A DNA stretch of 64,000 nt from Eunapius fragilis (lineage: Eukaryota; Porifera; Demospongiae; Spongillida; Spongillidae), in contig OY811993.1 of NCBI GenBank assembly GCA_963681505.1, positions 2,700,992-2,764,991 on the forward strand, written 5' to 3'. Every line of letters starts with the position of its first letter. Position 1 is the stretch's first letter. The notes beneath the pieces are model-generated. The model was not told where the DNA came from. It saw only the letters and a list, made by a program, of their open reading frames with translations, and did not search any database. This document shows positions 13,170-25,228 of the stretch, one piece after another. A program made the translations under genes and the position numbers.

Positions 13170-13445
13170 AGCATAACAGTTTTTTTTTATTTTTGAAACA
13201 CACTAACTATCTATACAGGAAAGTTGGCGATATAGGAATGAAAAGCTATTGTGATGTAAAAAGCAAGGAAACAAGGTTGACAGGGAAGGAAACCTATAAT
13301 AGCATGAAGTCATATTTGAATAACTAATATTGGTTGATTTCATTTTTCCTTCCGGTCAGTAAACCTTGTTTCCTTGCTTTATAATAAAGCATTCTGTTTC
13401 TATATACCACCAACCTTCTCGTAGAGATAGTTTTATCACTTCTAT
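13170..13445. mobile_element. Hairpin MITE (foldback), copy 2
   Basis: Two diverged inverted arms meet near 13325-13330. Both contain AAGCAAGGAAACAAGG (left about 13259, right as the complement about 13363) and a GGAAGGAAA block. The outer arms contain AGTGATAAAAC and GAGAAGG blocks like those of the element at 48544-48822, so these two are the same family. Ends are approximate. Confidence 0.75.
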
Positions 13446-13720
13446 CCAATAGTTCATGTCAGTCTTGTATCCCATTGTTATGTTGTGCATGTCAGACAGC
13501 ACAGGCCGGCATATTCTTACGCATGCAAAGTAAGACGTACATAAGTGTAAGCACAATTCATGTCAAACGTTTTAAGCCCCCATATAATGATGGGACACAT
13601 AAGTCCCATTTTTACAGCAAAGAATTTATGTAATCTCATGAAACTATTAAAACAATACCATTAACACTACACCATAAACAAAATGCATGTAATTGAGATG
13701 AAGTGAGGGAAGAGACCTAC

Positions 13721-13819
13721 CTCATTCATAGCATTTATGTCAACACCATCACTAAGCAATCTAACAACTTCTTGAGTTCTGCCATGTTGAGCAGCATCAT
13801 GAAGCTTCTCACCTGGTGT
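13721..13819 (-). CDS. Ankyrin exon resembling an N-terminal cap repeat
   Basis: This exon is 99 bp, phase 0/0, acceptor CTAATAG, donor GAG|GTAGGT. It encodes 33 residues beginning TPGEKLHDAAQHGRTQEVVR. It lacks the usual DGxTPL start and instead has GEKLHDAA, as first (cap) repeats often do. It is most similar to the exon at 34079-34177 (EKLREAARDGRTEEV), not to the neighbouring internal repeats. This is the main reason to suspect two tandem ankyrin-ROCO genes. Confidence 0.8.
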
Positions 13820-14541
13820 CTATTAGAGGGCATGGTAAAAAGGGACAAGTTACAATGGAACATTGTGTATCATAACCACTAACAGTATACTGTACTATCT
13901 GCACTAGCCAGGAAGGCAAGGTACCACACTTTGATGTGTATTTATGTGTAGCACTACATTAAACTTTCATGGTAATACAATCAAGTCACTTCTTATTGTA
14001 TCTCGATTACATTTATGTAGCAGAGTAACTTGATAATATTAGAGATGAAGTGAACAAAAATATTATAGCCACCCTATGCACTATGCCACATAATCGTATC
14101 GTGTTCAGGATTACGTATATTAGAAACAATGCAGCTAATTCTACCTATGAAGTTGATGAGTTGCTTGATGGTGGTGTTAACTCATGCCATCAACTTCGTG
14201 GGGTCCAACTTGGTAGTTGTCTAAATACCCTTGCATCCATTTGGTAACATCCAGTTCCACAACGTCAAACAAAGAGGTGCTTGACCAAGATTTTACCTAC
14301 CAGAGCAACCTGCAAGTTCCTTTTCTTCAGGGGAGTTACAAGCATTGTGTAAGGAGTAGGGAATCAATCACCCACCTCACTGAGCACCTTAGTAACCTGC
14401 CATGATTTTTTTTTTTGTACCTAACTGGTTTTTAGGTAAGCCAGTAGCCTTCTACCTTCTGCGACATCACCGCTTAACTCTAATGTCTTACTTGAAGCGG
14501 ATTAGCAGCAGGAGAGGCTGCCAGAGCTACCGAGAGAAAAC

Positions 14542-14800
14542 ATGAAGAAAATGACGCCAAAAAGTAAGGAGCTGGGGTGGGTTTGCATCCTCATGGTGGT
14601 TGAGGCATATGGTAATTGGGAAACAGAAGCAATGGAGACATTTTCACTTCTGGCCTCTCACCTTGCAACCATTTCCAACAGGGTCAAGGCTGTGGTCCTA
14701 GCTGATCTATATGGCAGGCTGAACCTCAACCTAGTTAGAGCCAACACCGCAGCCATCCTCTCCAGATGTTTTGTCCCTGACTATTTGTTGTTTGTCATAA
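14542..14800 (+). pseudogene. REL-type LINE, C-terminal fragment
   Basis: It encodes LGWVCILMVVEAYGNWETEA and then LYGRLNLNLVRANTAAILSR, the conserved C-terminal tail shared by all copies of this non-LTR family in the window. The upstream part of the copy is not adjacent, so this is a 5'-truncated fragment. Confidence 0.75.
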
Positions 14801-14844
14801 TAGTTCATGTATTCTCCAGTGTTGTAATATTAAAACTATTTCTA

Positions 14845-15865
14845 TATTGTATCAGCATGCCTGGCAGCAAGCACAGCTGGGTCTGAGGTATGGAGGTTTG
14901 GGGTTACGTCATTGGCTCTGCATGCCTGTGCTGCGCACATCGTTTCCTCAGGTTTTGCAGATGTAGATAACCAACATCTAAAGCATGCCGTGAGCACCTA
15001 CAATGGCCTAGTGTCTACTCAAGACACTATTTTCATTGGCTGTACTGTAGACTCACCCATACCTCAAAAGGCCCTGTCTTTCAAAATTGACACAGAAACA
15101 GTTTAGAGCTCTCTTAAATTCCTCATCTCCTGCTAACAAGGCCAGCCTCCTCTCAGCATCAGCACCTCACGCATCCTCTTGGCTTTCAGTGGTACCTAGT
15201 GTAGAGATTGGTTTACATCTCGACCACCATGAGTTATGTGTAGGCATTAGGTGGTGGCTGGGATTGGATATTTCCAGAGAGCTTTCCTGTTTTCTTTGTC
15301 CTAACAGCATTAGATCTCTTGGGTCACCATGCTGCTATATGTAAGAAGGGTGGAGATGTGGTCACACGACATAATCGACTGCGAGATGTCTTTGTTGATT
15401 TCTGTCACCAGGCACATCTTGGTGTTCACGTTGAAGTTGGTAGCAACTTGATACCTGATGGTTCTCGATCCCGCCCAGCTGATGTTTTGGTTCGTGATTG
15501 GATCACTGGCAGATTTGCTGCCTTTGATTTCACTGTTTGTCATCCCCCCTCTCTGTTGCCTCACTTAATCAAGCATGCATCACATCAGGCTTCGCAGCTC
15601 TATCAGCAGAAACCCGCAAGCACAAGACTAAAAATCCCAAATGCAAATGCAGTGAGCTAGGGTGGGTGTCCATCCCTTTGGCAGTCGAGACCTATGGGAA
15701 TCGGGGGAAGGAGGCTAGGGACACATTTTCCTGTCTAGCAACCCGGCTTGCCATTGGGTCTCCGAAATCAAAGAGTAGCTGTGTGTATGAAATATACAGT
15801 AGGCTTAATCTAACCTTGACCAGATCCATTGTGAGAGCAATAATGGTCCGGACTCCCATATCTTA
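14845..15865 (+). pseudogene. REL-type LINE fragment with endonuclease domain
   Basis: A second plus copy starts mid-protein (AWQQAQLGLRYGGLGLR-like in shifted frames). It continues through WWLGLDISRELSCFLCP, GDVVTRHNRLRDVFVDF, RPADVLV and AAFDFTV to LGWVSIPLAVETYGNRG and LYSRLNLTL-like sequence. The CxxC..GHH..C finger followed by HNxLRD, RPAD and FDxxV is the layout of the restriction-like endonuclease (PD-(D/E)xK) of R2/R4-type LINEs. Several frameshifts break it. Confidence 0.75.
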
Positions 15866-15919
15866 ATCTATATTATCTGTAGGTGTTTTGTCCATGCTCA
15901 TGTATTATTTAAATAATTA

Positions 15920-18540
15920 ATTAATATATAACACCATTATACAGCAGTAAGATAAATAAATGCACCCTACTATAGGTAATAGTCCAGAGACAAAACTTCT
16001 GGATAGGATGGCTGTGGCGTTGGTTCTACAGTAGCGGCTCGCACATTGCGAAAAGTAACAGCTCGCACATTGCGAAAATAAGCCCTATTCATTGTGGTGT
16101 TAGGCCAGGGTTAGTGTTCTTTGCATGACCCAATCGATCGCTGCAACCCACCGCTAATGAGATTCACGCGGCCCAGGAATCTCATTAGACGGTAGTTTAT
16201 ACCACCCCCCTGTTGATCATCCCAATATGTACATTAACCCTTTAGCTGACGAGAGAACACCTGAACGGAATGGCTTTACCGTTTTTCTTCTTTTCTATGT
16301 CCACGATGATTAAGGCAGCTTGCGTATTTCTCCAGCAGCTATGCATGTAACACCCTGACAACAAAAGTGGCATAAATATGCTGCAGCAACCCATACATGT
16401 AAACCACCTACATATTAAAAGCATGTACGTTGAGTAGATACACACATGTACGTATGCATGTGCATCTTGTATGTGATATGGCCTGTGTGCAAAAGTGAAG
16501 GGATAACTGCTCAATAAAACAATAACTGCATCTTACCATAGGATCATGTTCTACAGGTACCTATATCCCAAGCTGAGTGAATGCATACACACATTGCGCC
16601 TGAATTGTGCTGTAGAGAACTTAGTGCATAAGTTGGGTTATCTAACTGAAGCAATCCCACCGAGCCATACGAATCATTTTACTACGATGGTCATATGCAC
16701 CTGAAGGGATAAAGCAACAACAAAAAAGGCGAAGTTTCATTTACCACTTACCCTTGTTAATTTATCACTGCATGGTTTAGTGCGTACATAATCCCCGTTC
16801 GTAAACCCGTGCTGCAATGACCAATCAGCGCTCATTCACTCGTGTCCTTTGTATATAGTGTACGGGTGAAACACCCTACCTACATGTAGTACTCCAGACA
16901 GGCCCTACTATTAGTAACTTTCTTTTTCAACATACATCCTAAATGATGCATGCCCACGATAATAAATTGCATCATGCACGTGCTTTATGCGGTAGAACAT
17001 GATCGTATGGTAAGATGCAGTTATAGTTTTATTGAGCAGTTATCCCTTCACTTTTGCACACAGGCCATATCACATACAAGATGCACATACATACGTACAT
17101 GTGTGTATCTACTCAATGTACATGCTTTTAATATGTAGGTGGTTTATATGTATGGGTTGCTGCAGCATATTATGCCACTTTTGTTCTCAGGGTGTTACAT
17201 GCATAGCTGCTGGAGAAATACGCAAGCTGCCTTAATCATCGTGGACATAGAAAATACAAGAAGAAAAACGGTAAAGCCATTCCGTTCAGGTGTTTTCTCC
17301 TCAGCTAAAGGGTTAATGTACATATTATAAAATAATATTTTCTGGGATGATCAACAGGTGGGTGGTTTACATAAACTACCGTCTAATGAGATTCCTCGGC
17401 CGCGTGAACTCATTAGCGGTGGGTTGCAGCGATTGATTGGGTCACGCAAAGAACACTAACCCTGGCCTAACACCACAATGAATAGGGCTTATTTTCGCAA
17501 TGTGCGAGCTGTTACTTTTCGCAATGTGCGAGCCGCTACTGTAACTAAGTTGAGGTTCAGCCTCCCATATAGGGCAGCTTGGACCTCAGCCTTAGCCCTG
17601 TTGAAGCTAGTTGCAACACGAGAGGCCAGAAGTGAAAATGACTCCATTGCTTCTGTCCCCCAAGCACCATATGCCTCAACCACCATGGGGACGCAAACCC
17701 ACCCTAGCTCCTTGCACTTGGCATCATTTTCTTCACGATTTTTATTGCTCGGTAGCTCTGGCAGCCTGACCTGCTGCTAGTCCAAGCGATGATGTCACAG
17801 ACAAGTCGAAGGCTGCTGGTTTACCCAAAGACCAGTTGGGTACTAGGATGTCAGCAGGGCGAGTGTGGCTATGGTCTTTGGAGAGGTTACATCCTGCCTC
17901 GACCTTAACACTTAGGTGGGCACTGCAACAAGTCTTAGCAAGGGTGTCAAATAGTTTATTGTGGCAGGTTACTACATCTCCACCACGCTTGCAGGTGAGT
18001 GCATGATGGCCAAGGGGATCAAGTACTCTCCCAGGACAAATTGAGCCACATGAGGTGTCTAGGCCCAGCCACCACTTGATGGCCACCTGGAACTCTGAAG
18101 GCTGGAGATGAAGGCCTAGCCCCTTGGAGCACCCAAGATGCAGCAGCATGAGGGGAGGAGACAGAGAGAAGGTATCTGAGGCAGAAGATTGCTCATAGAG
18201 TATATTAAACACAGATGGTTGTCAATCTTGCAGGACAGCACCTTTTAATGGAAAGGGGATATCAACACCCCCTCTATGCTGACCGCCTCGGATAATGGTA
18301 CAAGTGAGTTAAACAACTCAACTGCATGGATAAAGTGTTCTTGGGACAATGGACCAGCATCAGAGGAGCTCAGAGAGGCAATGTAAGCAGCTGGTGAATG
18401 CTGACTCAGGGAGAGCATGCCCAGGCCACCCCTGCCTAAGCTGAGCCCTGCCTGTTGCCAGGCCTGATTGGAGGTGTCAACTGCTGTGCACTTGGAGAAG
18501 GTAGCTCAGATGACGTGATCAAATGCCTCAAGGGATGATA
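15920..18540 (-). pseudogene. REL-type LINE copy split by a foldback
   Basis: The minus-strand copy reads in order AWQQAGLSLGRGGLGMLSLS (about 18460), WWLGLDTS, GHHALTC, GGDVVTCHN, RPADILVPNWSLGKPAAFDL and VVEAYGAWGTEA to LNLNLV at 17542. There it is interrupted by the element at 16029-17541. The tail resumes left of it (TNATAILSRSF-like, 16028 downward). Frameshifts and a stop occur, so it is inactive. No RT palm is left. Confidence 0.75.
16029..17541. mobile_element. 1.5-kb foldback element with TA target duplication
   Basis: Arms of about 530 bp are inverted around a spacer of about 420 bp. The ends are CAGTAGCGGCTCGCACATTG and its complement. Just inside is a second AGCTCGCACATTGCGAAAA copy, which looks like a repeated binding site. 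Further in, each arm holds TTAACCCTTTAGCTGA (16234 region, complement near 17316), resembling a piggyBac end. The flanks give a TA duplication that exactly splits the reading frame of a LINE (GTTA...TAGA). No transposase was recognised. Confidence 0.85.
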
Positions 18541-18639
18541 TGGCCTGGGAGGGTGGCGTGCCATGAGCAAAGTGGGGCCAGCTTGCAGAATCCCGCACAT
18601 TGGCGTACAAGGGAAATTAATAATTATTATTTTTATTGT

Positions 18640-18970
18640 ATAATATTTTTATTACTTGAACAAGGGGCTGCAGTCGAGGAGGCGGAAGTCAGGAAGCACA
18701 AAACAAATGACCCAAAGTGTTCAGAGCTGGGTTGGGTGTGTATCCCACTTGCAGTAGAGACTTATGGAAACTGGGGTAGGGAAGCCCAATCTACTTTCTC
18801 TCGCCTAGCTTCTCACCTGGCCATCATCACCTCTTCTCACAAAGGTAAGGTGCTCACAGAGCTGTACAGCAGGCTGAACTTCACCCTGGTTCGGGCTGTG
18901 ACTAGAGCCTTGTTGGCAAGATGTGCTCTCGCCCTTGGCCTCCAGGATATCATTGAATTTTTCTATGCAA
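18640..18970 (+). pseudogene. REL-type LINE, C-terminal fragment
   Basis: A single open frame reads KHKTNDPKCSELGWVCIPLA, VETYGNWGREAQSTFSRLAS and LYSRLNFTLVRAVTRALLAR, the same C-terminal tail as the other copies. It begins abruptly after an AT-rich stretch (18610-18655), lies head to head with the minus copy, and has no upstream domains. Confidence 0.75.
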
Positions 18971-19622
18971 TGTGTTTTCCATTGATGTATGTGTTATTAT
19001 GAACAAGAGAATACATTTATGCACCAACTATATTAAAACAAGTCATATAATACAGAATTAAGCTAGAGCTCTACACAGTTATACTATATATCAACAAAAA
19101 ACCACTAGGATGGAGAAGGCGAGGCGACTAACTGCCAGTTGCCAACAAACGGGACAACAAGGCTCTGGCATTCGCTCTAGAAAGTAGAAGTGGCCTGGGA
19201 CTTGCAACAATTTTATCTAATTGCAACACACACAGCAAGTATTTTTTTAATTATTATTAGAGCAATTATTATACAAGTGAGACTCCTTTTTAGGAACCCA
19301 TTTAACACCATACCCAAGACTGTTCAATACCAGAAACTTTTGTCGTACCAAAATTAGCCTGCCAATGGTGATTCAAACATTTAACCTTTAACCGAGTCCC
19401 GATGGCATAAACGTGCATGTACACCATACTGAGCTCTTGAACAGTAAGCAAATACGATCGCGGTCCACATTGTACATGTAGGTATGAGATATCCTGAATG
19501 GAAACTCCTGCTCTTGAGAATTTGTTGCTACTTGGGCCTGCTTTCACCGGACAATATGTAATGTTGACGAAAGTAACATCTATTCTATGAGATCAACTAG
19601 CTAAGCGTAATGCTGTGTCCCC

Positions 19623-19925
19623 AGGCATGAGAAGGATCCAAGACGGGCCCCACAGATGTTTGGCACCCACAGTGTTCATGTACATGTATATGTAGTCCTA
19701 CGAGAAGGCACATGGCATCACCTCATTGAGCAGTTATGTCATCGCTATATGGACCTGGAGGATTCAGACCCAGATGAAGTGCCCAATCATTCATTCTATG
19801 GAGCAGCTGGGGCTATCCATGGTGAGAAACCCCTGTTAAAAAGGCAGTGGCCCAAGCGTTACTTCTGGGTCATTCCATTATATTATAGATCACTTTTTTA
19901 TAATTTTGAGTTTACTTGTATTTAA
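19623..19925 (+). CDS. Possible exon of an unidentified gene
   Basis: After a pyrimidine/AG acceptor-like GTCCCCAG, one plus frame stays open for about 100 codons. It includes GTWHHLIEQLCHRYMDLEDS and PNHSFYGAAGAIHGEK. A GTGAG donor-like site occurs after GCTATCCATG (about 19819). I do not recognise the family, and codon use is the only support. It could be a host exon or part of an undescribed mobile element. Confidence 0.3.
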   Translation, partial: RHEKDPRRAPQMFGTHSVHVHVYVVLREGTWHHLIEQLCHRYMDLEDSDPDEVPNHSFYGAAGAIHGEKPLLKRQWPKRYFWVIPLYYRSLFYNFEFTCI

Positions 19926-21249
19926 TGCCTACTCTCTACTATCTATAATATCATATGTTTGGGTCATGTAGTTTGCGTAATACAAGGTGATAAACTTTAA
20001 TTAAACCACAAAAGCAAACAAACAACCATTGAAAATATACCTTTTGTCTTGTATGCATCCATTTAGCCACCCTAATGATTGTTTAAAGAGATTCAATTCA
20101 TTCATCATTTGTTTGCTAGCCTGTCTAGCCATCGAAAAATATGGAAATAAGTGTTGATAAGTGTCATTTTTTATCTGCATAATTTCGCTCGCACCATCAT
20201 TCAAATGAATCGATAGATTACACCAAAAATTACCTACTGCTGCATGTTACTGAAGTTATTTTTAAAATTATAAAACTTCTCAATAACTAAATTTATCATC
20301 TCTCCAACATAAGATAAATCAGGATATGAATGGGTTTCGATGGGAATATGCATTGAGCTAGACAATCTTAGACGATGTTATTTTTGCTGAGTAGGTGTTA
20401 CAATGCATTGATTTAATTAGCACTATGGAGGTTTCCAGTCCATTTATATAGCCCACCACATGGCAATGCTAATGAAATTCAATATCTACTTAGCAATAAA
20501 ACATACAAGATTGTTAAATTCAACGCACAATTCCAGCAACACTCATTCATATTCTTGACTCATACATATGACGCTTATCTTTGCGAGAGGAAATGTTTTA
20601 GTTGCTAGAGATTTATTTATTTCTTTACCACCGGTTCCATGAGAATCGAATGTTTTTTAGGCCTAGAGGTTTTGCGCTATTTATAGCCTTTTATCTAAGT
20701 CCGCTCATAACCTGCATTAGCTAAATGGTTTGAATATTCCTAAACAAAAGTACACTTTTTTATTTAGACTTTTATGAAACCATAAATATCACTAATACGC
20801 TTACCTCTTTGAGTTGCACAAGGTTCGTACATATTTTGACTGTTTACCTCTATGCAAGCATTGAAACAAGCACTGCCTATATTGTCAATCTCTGTGGCCA
20901 TGTCCCCAGACTGATATATTATTCCTCGCACTCGAGCAATTCAGTCAATTATATAAGTATCAGTACGCATGTCACAATATAAATGCATTGATTATTCTCA
21001 TTGCCTTTCAACAGAAGCTGATTGCATGTGGTCTTTTACACGTCTGAAAAGCTCTGGTGTGGTGGTGGCTGAGGTACACCTCCAAAATGTAGTAACGCAG
21101 CAATAAGAGTATATATAACAATACAGCACAATGACACACCCGCAGCCTAACCAGCAGGCTGGCAATACACTGCCAACTCGTGTCCTGTGCCTGTGCTCTC
21201 TAATTCATGCACACCATATGGTTCATACATATTCTACACTCCTTCCCAC

Positions 21250-22710
21250 TTAGGTCTGTTTTCCCCTTCCATAGTAGTCAGGGGGTTTCCTTTGCCTCAG
21301 CGGGTAACGAGGTTGCTGAGAGTGCATGTCATGGAGTGTTACTGTCTTTGGAGTAGTTGTGGTCGACTTGCTCGATCCTGCCTTTCCATGATCATGTTCC
21401 ACTACAACTGGTACAACCGGTTCATCTGAGGCCTGCACAGCCTGATGTGATGGTAGCAGCATTGAATCAGGAGATAGTAACTTCTCTGCAACCTTTTTTT
21501 CATTACTGATGTCCCCAGCACTATTTTCTGGAAGTATGTCTTCAAGAGTGACACTGCGATCATTCTCTGTGGGTATTACTGACTCTGTAACATGGCGATG
21601 CTTGATATGATCAACATGACACCTCCAAAACACATGTTTCCACTTCAACCAAGTAAGTTAAGGAACCCTTGCACTCAGAGATAACTCCTGCCACCCAAGG
21701 TGGCCCTGCAGGAAATTCTTCGCCATCACTTTCTGTCCAATTTCAAATTTACTGCTCCTTGCATGACAATCGTGCAACTCCTTCTGTAGAACTTGCTTGT
21801 CACATACTGTGCCTGAATAATTTGGACGGATTGCATCTACCCGGGTCGAGATATTACGTTTAAGGAATAGTTCACAAGGAGCGACTTGAGTAGTTGCATG
21901 ATGAGGAGTACTACGGTTAAGTCAACAAGAAATGGCACAATTTCTGACTCAATGAAGCTCCATCATTCCTTTCTGCTGACATTGCTTTCTTGAACGTTTG
22001 TACAAACCATTCTGCCAATCCATTCGAAGCTGGATGATATGGTGCCACACGAATATGCATCACAGCATTCCCAGCCATGAACTCAGCAAAATCCTTTGAG
22101 ACAAATTGTGGACCATTATCAAAGACCAACTGGTTTGGTACACCATAGGATGCAAATAACAGTCGCAGTGCCTCAATGGTCTTGGCTGCGGTTGTGGATG
22201 ATGCCATTGGTATAACCTCAGACCATTTTGAATGTGCAACTACCACTATCAAAAACTGCTGTCCCAGGAATGGGCCTGCGAAATCAACATGAATACGTTG
22301 CCAGGATAATGATGGCCACGCCCACAGATGCAATGGAGCTGCAGGTGGAGTCAACATGACTTCTTGACAAGGAATGCACGATTTTGCTAGATGTTCTTAC
22401 TCAGTATCCAACCCTGGCCACCACAAATAACCTCGGGCAAACGACTTAATTCATGACGCCCCTAGGTGACCTTTGTACAGTTCCTCAGCTGCAACTTTAT
22501 AGGCACCACCACTCGCACTCCCCACAACAAGCAACCGCTTTCAATGGTTATCTCATCTCGCCGAATCCAGTATGGCTTCAAATCATCATTCACTTTAGTA
22601 GGCCAACCTTTCTGTGTTAACAACAGCACTTTGCCTAAAATTTGGTCACGCCCTGTTGCCGCTTTCAACTGTTCAGCTGCAACAGGCAAACTTTCCAACT
22701 GCGCCACATT
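21250..22710 (-). pseudogene. Gypsy A integrase region
   Basis: Successive minus frames encode the RNase H-integrase linker (22462-22707), the integrase core (21917-22357: HVDFAGPFLGQ, FDNGPQF, APYHPASNGLAEWFV) and a charged C-terminal tail (21250-21648) ending LRQRKPPDYYGRGKQT. The D, D and E positions of the DDE triad are visible. Stops and shifts separate the three pieces, and the HHCC finger is broken. Confidence 0.8.
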
Positions 22711-23494
22711 GAAAACTGTTGCTCTGTCACATCCTCCTCTCCAGTATTATGCAAAGGCAACCGTGACAAGCCAACAGCATTTGCATGATGAGCCGTTGAA
22801 TGATACTCAATAGTATACAGATATGTGGATAGCAACAATGCCCACCTTTGAAGCCGAGCAGCAACAAGGGTAGGAATACCTGCCTTTGATCCCAAAATGG
22901 TTGTTAACGGGTTGTGATCTGTATACAGAGTAAATGAACACCATAAATATACTGGTGGAATTTACGAACACCGAATATTAAGGAAAGAGCTTCTTTTTCC
23001 AGTTGGGCATAATTTCTCTTGCTAGAAGACAATGTTCTAGACGCAAATGCAACCGGCCTCTCTGACCCATCAGGGCACATGTGTGAGAGTACAGCTCCGA
23101 CTCCATACTCCGATGCATCACCAGCCTGTTTTAGTGGCAGAGTTGGATCATAGTGAACCAGAACTCGACTAGATGCCAGGCTTAGCTTCGCTAACTTAAA
23201 TGCATCTTCACACAATTCATCCCATTCCCAAGAGACATCTTGTCTCAACAATCTATTCAGGGGGTGAAGCACCGTTGATATGAACTTGGCATAGTAATTA
23301 ACCAAACCCAAGAATGATTGCATCTGATTTAGATCCTTTGGCGCAGGGGCCTCAAGGATAGCCTTCAACTTTTCTGGAGTTGTATGTAATCCTTCTGCAT
23401 CAACAACATGGCCGAGATATTCAATAGACTTTGCCATAAAAACACACTTGTTCTTCTGTAAGGTCAAGCCTGCTTTCTGTAACCTGCTTAACAC
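22665..23494 (-). pseudogene. Gypsy A RT thumb and RNase H
   Basis: It encodes the end of RT (SIEYLGHVVDAEGLHTTPEK, SFLGLVNYYAKF) and then RNase H (QAGDASEYGVGAVLSHM, PVAFASRTLSSSKRNYAQLE), broken near 22904 where the frame changes. The RT catalytic YxDD region does not occur. The frame abuts the protease-RT junction at about 23500, showing a deletion of roughly 200 codons. Confidence 0.85.
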
Positions 23495-23512
23495 CTGCTC
23501 CTAGGTCTACTA

Positions 23513-24853
23513 CTAGATAAACTTTGGTACTGCTCCTGTCTTCAGTACCAACTTGGCTTTAATGCCTTTCATTGTACCTAGCTCAGCCGTGAAAACATCA
23601 GCATACATGTGCATCAACGTTTTGACCATTTGGTCACCCTGTGAAGGACTGATCCAATGACACATAGCAGACCAATCAAGCTTAATCTGATGAAGCCAAT
23701 CCCTTCCTATCAAACTTGGTTCGTCCTCCTTCACAACTCTCAGCAGCAACACATATCTCCGACCACCATACTGTACCTGCAGCTCAGCCTCTCCCAGTAC
23801 CTTCAAACGCATGTGATTATATGCTCTCAAAACAACCTCTGCTTTCCTTAATTTCACTTGACCCCTAATCTGCTTCCAAGTGCGCTCTGATACTAGCGAG
23901 ACAGCTGCTCCAGTGTCTATATCCATCTCAATTGTTCCATTCACTGCAATCTTGACCACAATAGGACGAACTTGTGGTGTTCCAACAGCAAACACACTAA
24001 CGTTGTCAACTGCAGAATATTCTGCTGAATCCTCCACTGAGAGAGTTTTGCGCCCTTGATAAGGTTGCGATGTTGATTTAGACAAACTAACTGGCTTCCT
24101 ACCGATTCTACATACTCTAGCAATATGCCCAGGTTTGTTGCATTTGAAACATGTAGCTTGCCTAAATGGACACCTATCAGCAAGATGCTTACTGCTTCCA
24201 CAACGTATACATTTTGATGACACAGTTGTATCTGTCCTTGTAGTAACCTTCTTCACTGTCAGACTAGGCTCTTTTCTGGGCATTCATTAGAACAGCCTCC
24301 CTACTTTGTGCTATTTCTAATGCTCGCGCCAATGTCAATTCATTTGCGTACTTTCTTCGCGTAATCCGCACACCAACCTATTCCTAAGCATTTCCTCCAG
24401 ATAACCGCCAAAACACCAATGCGTAGCAAGCTTTCTTAATTCAGCTACATACTCAGCCACACTTTCATCCGCACCCTGGCTCCTATGATAAAAGTGAAAA
24501 TGCTCCGCTATAACAACTGGCTTGGGCTCAAAATGTCTTCTTAATGTGCTCATCAGTTTGTCAAGCGATTTATCCTTTGGCTGCTGCAGCAGCAACAAGT
24601 CACACAACAGCGCATAATTTTTACCACCAATCAAAGACAGGAATATCGCTACCTGACGCTCAGATTCAATCTTGTTTGCAACAAAATACAACCCCACCTG
24701 CTCCAAGTATGAGGAAATACCATCGACTTTGGGGTCAAACTCCTGTATGTGACTGAAAGCCATGTGCGCCATTATTGAGGAACCCGTCGAAGAGGAACCC
24801 TCGTTGCCAAATGTAGTAACGCAGCAATAAGAGTATATAAAACAATACAGCAC
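23513..24853 (-). pseudogene. Gypsy A gag, zinc knuckles and protease
   Basis: The gag part (24335-24853) contains FDPKVDGISSYLEQVGLYF and AEYVAELRKLATHW. The next frame (23513-24283) holds two CCHC knuckles (CIRCGSSKHLADRCP and CFKCNKPGHIARVC) and an aspartic protease with DIDTGAAVSLVSE. It stops just after the protease/RT linker. A stop and frame change between the gag and knuckle segments may be decay or a former programmed shift. Confidence 0.85.
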
Positions 24854-25228
24854 AACAACACACCCACAGCCTAACCAGCAGGCTGGCTATACACTGTCAA
24901 CTGGTGTCCTGCGCATGCGCTCTCTAATTCATGCACACCATATGGTTCATACACTACTCTACACTCCAGTTCTTCTTTCTTCCACATGAAGAGATCTTTT
25001 TCCATATTTAGGTAACCAAAGCTTACCGTGCTTTCTTCTGCCTTCTATCGCCCCCTACATCACTTTTAGGCCTTGCACGCTTACAAGTAGCAGCCTTTGG
25101 AGCCAGGGCATTCCACTATGACTTTGTATGGGAGCGTGCTTCACATCTTCAGATCGTGATGCATTTACTCATATTTGTTTGTCTTTGGATGAATGTTACC
25201 TTAACCGTTTATTAGGTTAATAACTTGG

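Larger units (their letters stand above)
6152..13720 (-). other. Large intron or intergenic stretch filled with repeats
   Basis: No ankyrin exon was found between 6151 and 13721. The stretch contains a G run at about 6526-6539, an old repeat at 6905-7290, a BEL/Pao gag remnant (8222-8540), a polypyrimidine tract (11099-11551), a hairpin MITE (12252-12544), a C run (about 12723-12742) and part of a second MITE (13170-13445). About 8.6-11.0 kb shows nothing I can identify. Confidence 0.5.
21080..24968 (-). mobile_element. Ty3/gypsy retrotransposon A, complete with LTRs
   Basis: Near-identical LTRs of about 154 bp (21085-21238 and 24809-24963) start AAATGTAGTAACGCAGCAAT and end CTACA. The 5-bp sequence CTCCA flanks both sides (21080-21084, 24964-24968), a clean target duplication. 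The order on the minus strand is gag, zinc knuckles, protease, a residue of RT, RNase H, integrase and C-terminal tail, ending 12 bp before the 3' LTR. Most of the RT fingers and palm are missing, so the copy is non-autonomous although its LTRs are little diverged. Confidence 0.9.
21013..25015 (+). other. Open frame interrupted by the gypsy element
   Basis: A plus frame (ADCMWSFTRLKSSGVVVAEV) runs into the left target duplication at 21080-21084. It continues in frame past the right duplication (24964-24968) as FFFLPHEEIFFHI to a TAG at about 25012. The acceptor-like TTTCAACAG precedes it. The product is not recognised. If real, it was a host exon broken by the insertion. Confidence 0.25.
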
